64,000 nt of DNA from Euonymus europaeus (Eukaryota > Streptophyta > Magnoliopsida > Celastrales > Celastraceae). Below, piece by piece: positions 62,290 through 64,000 of this stretch. The notes under the pieces are model-generated. The model ran no database searches, was not told the origin of the DNA, and saw only the letters and a list, made by a program, of their open reading frames with translations. Both the position numbers and the translations under genes were made by a program. Position 1 is the stretch's first letter. Every line of letters begins with the position of its first letter. The DNA lies in assembly GCA_963580455.1 (NCBI GenBank), contig OY756968.1, positions 24,335,996-24,399,995 of the forward strand, in the 5' to 3' direction.

Positions 62290-63846
62290 GTTCTCCTTTC
62301 ACCTAGTTAGCCGCGAAATGTGGTTTCTTTACGTAAACGGTTTTATGAATATCCATTGACTCCGAGTTCTGAATCCGGTGAATTTTAGATTGATTTCACA
62401 CAACTTTTCGAGCTCTACAATCCTGGCATTTGGGATTTTGATTTTAGAACTTGCGGCTAGTAGGTCTCGTTTCACCTAGTTAGCCGCGAAATGTGGTTTC
62501 TTTACGTAAACGGTTTTATGAATATCCGTTGACTCCGAGTTCTGAATTCGGTGATTTTTAGCTTGATTTCACACTACTTTTCGAGCTCTACAATCCTGCA
62601 TTTTCTGATTTTTATTTCAGAACTCGTGGCGAGTAGGTCTCGTTTGACCTAGTTAGCCGCGAAATGTTGTTTTTTTACGTAAACGGTTTTATGAATATCC
62701 GTTGACTCCGAAATTTGAATTCGGTGATTTTTAACTTGATTTCACACTACTTTTCAAGCTCTACAATCCTGGAGTTTCCGATTTTTATTTCAGAACTCCT
62801 GGCTAGTAGGTCTCGTTTCACCTAGTTAGCCGCGAAATTTGGTTTCTTTACGTAAACGGTTTTATGAATATCCGTTGACTCCGAGTTCTGAATTCGATGA
62901 TTTTTAGCTTAATTTCACACTACTTTTCGAGTTCTCCAATCCTGGCATTTCGGATTTTGATTTCAGAACTCGTGGCTAGTAGTACTCGTTTCACCTAGTT
63001 AGCCGCGAAATGTGGTTTCTTTACGTAAACAGTTTTATGAATATCCGTTGACTCCGAGTTCTGAATTCGGTGATTTTTAGCTTGATTTCACACTACTTTT
63101 CGAGCTCTACAATCCTGCCATTTACGATTTTTATTTCAGAACTCGTGGCTAGTAGGTCTCGTTTCACCTAGTTAGCCGCGAAATGTGGTTTCTTTACGTA
63201 AACGGTTTTATGAATATCCGTTGACTCCGAGTTCTGAATTCGGTGATTTTTTGCTTGATTTCACACTACTTTTCGAGCTCTACAATCCAGGCGTTTTGGA
63301 TTTTGATTTCAGAACTCGTGGCTTGTAGGTCGTGTTTCACCTAGTTAGCCGCGAAATGTGGTTTCTTTACGTAAACGGTTTTATGAATATCCGTTGACTC
63401 CGAGTTCTGAATTTAGTGATTTTTAGCTTGATTTCACACTACTTTTCGAGCTCTACAATCCTGGCATTTCGGATTTTGATTTCAGAACTCGTGGCTAGTA
63501 GGTCTCGTTTCACCTAGTTAGCCGCGAAATGTGATTTCTTTACGTAAACGGTTTTATGAATATCCGTTGACTCCGAGTTCTGAATTCGGTGATTTTTAGC
63601 TTGATTTCACACTACTTTTCGAGCTCTACAATCCTGCCATTTCCGATTTTGATTTCAGAACTCGTGTCTAGTAGGTCTCGTTTCACCTAGTTAGCCGCGA
63701 AATGTGGCTTCTTTACGTAAACGGTTTTATGAATATCCGTGGACTCCGAGTTCTGAATTCGGTGATTTTTAGCTTGATTTCACACTACTTTTCGAGCTCT
63801 ACAATCCTGCCATTTCCAATTTTGATTTCAGAACTCGTGGCTAGTA
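62290..63846 (+). repeat. Nine-monomer I-J-K-A-L segment, right copy
   Basis: Nine units in the same order as at 6402-7958, sharing private variants: tatccattg and aacttgcgg in I; gttgttttttta in K; aaacagttt and catttacgat in L; gcgttttgg with gcttgta in the C-like unit; ggtcgtg with atttagtg; gtgtctagta; and ccgtggactcc. Differences seen by eye are few (cacaactttt in I, gcattttctg in J, gcttaattt versus gctttattt in A, gtactcg versus gtacttg, gtggcttct and gccatttccaa in the last unit). Confidence 0.88.
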
Positions 63847-64000
63847 GGTCTCGTTTCACCTAGTTAGCCGCGAAATGTGGTTTCTTTACGTAAACGGTTT
63901 TATGAATATCCGTTGACTCCGAGTTCTGAATTCGGTGATTTTTAGCTTGATTTCACACTAATTTTCGAGCTCTACAATCCTGGCATTTCGGATTTTGATT
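63847..64000 (+). repeat. Partial monomer at window edge
   Basis: The first 154 of 173 bases of a unit with ctaattttc and ggcatttcgg, cut by the window edge. It does not match the unit in the equivalent place on the left (7959, head ggtcgtg), so the similarity between the two edge segments stops at about 63846. Confidence 0.85.

Larger units (their letters stand above)
1..64000 (+). repeat. 173-bp satellite array, whole window
   Basis: One head-to-tail tandem array fills the window. Unit starts fall at 1, 174, 347, 520 and so on, exactly in register to base 25778; after that ten small length changes shift the register by a net +9 bases. This gives 369 full monomers plus 154 bases of a 370th. 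All units face the same way and none is interrupted by foreign DNA. Units differ from the consensus at roughly 0-10 positions. The consensus is about 41% GC with about 11 CpG dinucleotides, more than the roughly 7 expected from its composition. Unit length and layered higher-order organisation fit a centromeric or pericentromeric satellite of a eukaryote. I do not recognise the family. Strand and unit start are arbitrary choices. Confidence 0.98.

Noticed and set aside
1..64000. Protein-coding genes or a tandem-repeat protein
   Set aside because: The consensus monomer has stop codons in all three forward frames and all three reverse frames, and 173 is not a multiple of three, so a run of units cannot stay open for long. 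No splice or domain signal suggests exons.
1..64000. CRISPR array
   Set aside because: The repeats are contiguous 173-bp units with no unique spacers; short repeats of 20-50 bp separated by unrelated spacers are absent, as are cas genes.
1..64000. Alpha satellite or the Arabidopsis 178-bp centromere repeat
   Set aside because: The unit length is similar, but the sequence does not resemble what I recall of either family. Similar length alone is not homology.
1..64000. Tyba, the roughly 172-bp satellite of Rhynchospora
   Set aside because: Monomer length is suggestive, but I cannot recall the Tyba sequence well enough to compare, so I make no assignment. A direct alignment would settle it.
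1..64000. Transposable element insertion or LTR
   Set aside because: Unit register is kept throughout, with only nine one-base changes and one 16-bp change. There is no room for an insertion, and no target-site duplication or terminal repeat was seen.
1..64000. tRNA, rRNA or other structured RNA genes
   Set aside because: No tRNA A-box/B-box pair or rRNA stretch was seen. Short palindromes in the monomer are explained as satellite sequence.
1..64000. Bacterial or phage origin
   Set aside because: A 64-kb gene-free tandem array of a 173-bp unit with layered HORs has no counterpart in prokaryotic genomes that I know of.
1..64000. Assembly artefact of one repeated read
   Set aside because: Monomers carry many private variants in ordered combinations, and HOR copies differ from each other at scattered sites, so the array is not a simple copy loop. 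The 19204-21279 identical pair is the one place where an artefact remains possible.

Overview
The whole window is one tandem satellite DNA array. A 173-bp monomer repeats head to tail in a single orientation from base 1 to base 64000: 369 complete monomers plus a 154-base partial one at the right edge. No unique DNA, protein gene, RNA gene, transposon or inversion interrupts it. A base-perfect example of the consensus is at 10381-10553. The consensus is about 41% GC by hand count and has stop codons in all six frames. Such an array points to a eukaryotic chromosome, most likely centromeric or pericentromeric heterochromatin, because monomers of 150-180 bp in multi-monomer higher-order repeats (HORs) are typical there. 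I do not recognise the family and cannot name the species. Layout: monomer variants fall into recognisable types, called A-H, I, J, K, L, S and X here. (1) 1-6401 is an 8-monomer HOR (A-B-C-D-E-F-G-H, 1384 bp), with a shortened 6-monomer unit at the left edge. (2) 6402-7958 is a nine-monomer segment starting I-J-K-A. (3) 7959-28370 is a mosaic with partial 16-monomer periodicity (12976-16954), a recent 6-monomer tandem duplication (19204-21279), a 4-monomer duplication (22145-23528) and a dimer duplication near 12.2-12.9 kb. (4) 28371-39093 holds four copies of another HOR of 16, 13, 20 and 13 monomers, marked by a 172-bp monomer kept in one slot. (5) 39094-40838 is a junction that contains the largest indel, a 16-bp internal duplication. 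(6) 40839-57446 holds five copies of a long HOR of 19, 20, 21, 21 and at least 15 monomers. (7) 57447-62289 returns to the 8-monomer HOR. (8) 62290-63846 is a second copy of the 6402-7958 segment, including its private variants, 55,888 bp downstream. How it fits together: the array looks like layers of local amplification by unequal exchange. The two edges of the window are related to each other. The long HOR at 40.8-57.4 kb has the same monomer order as the F-G-I-J-K-A-L-C-D junction seen at both edges, so it may have arisen by amplifying such a junction. The I-J(-K-A) run recurs in every domain. Differences between monomers are concentrated in the unit head (about 1-10) and tail (about 134-147), while about 35-72 is nearly invariant. 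Functional roles such as a kinetochore base or a protein-binding box are inference. All comparisons were made by eye.
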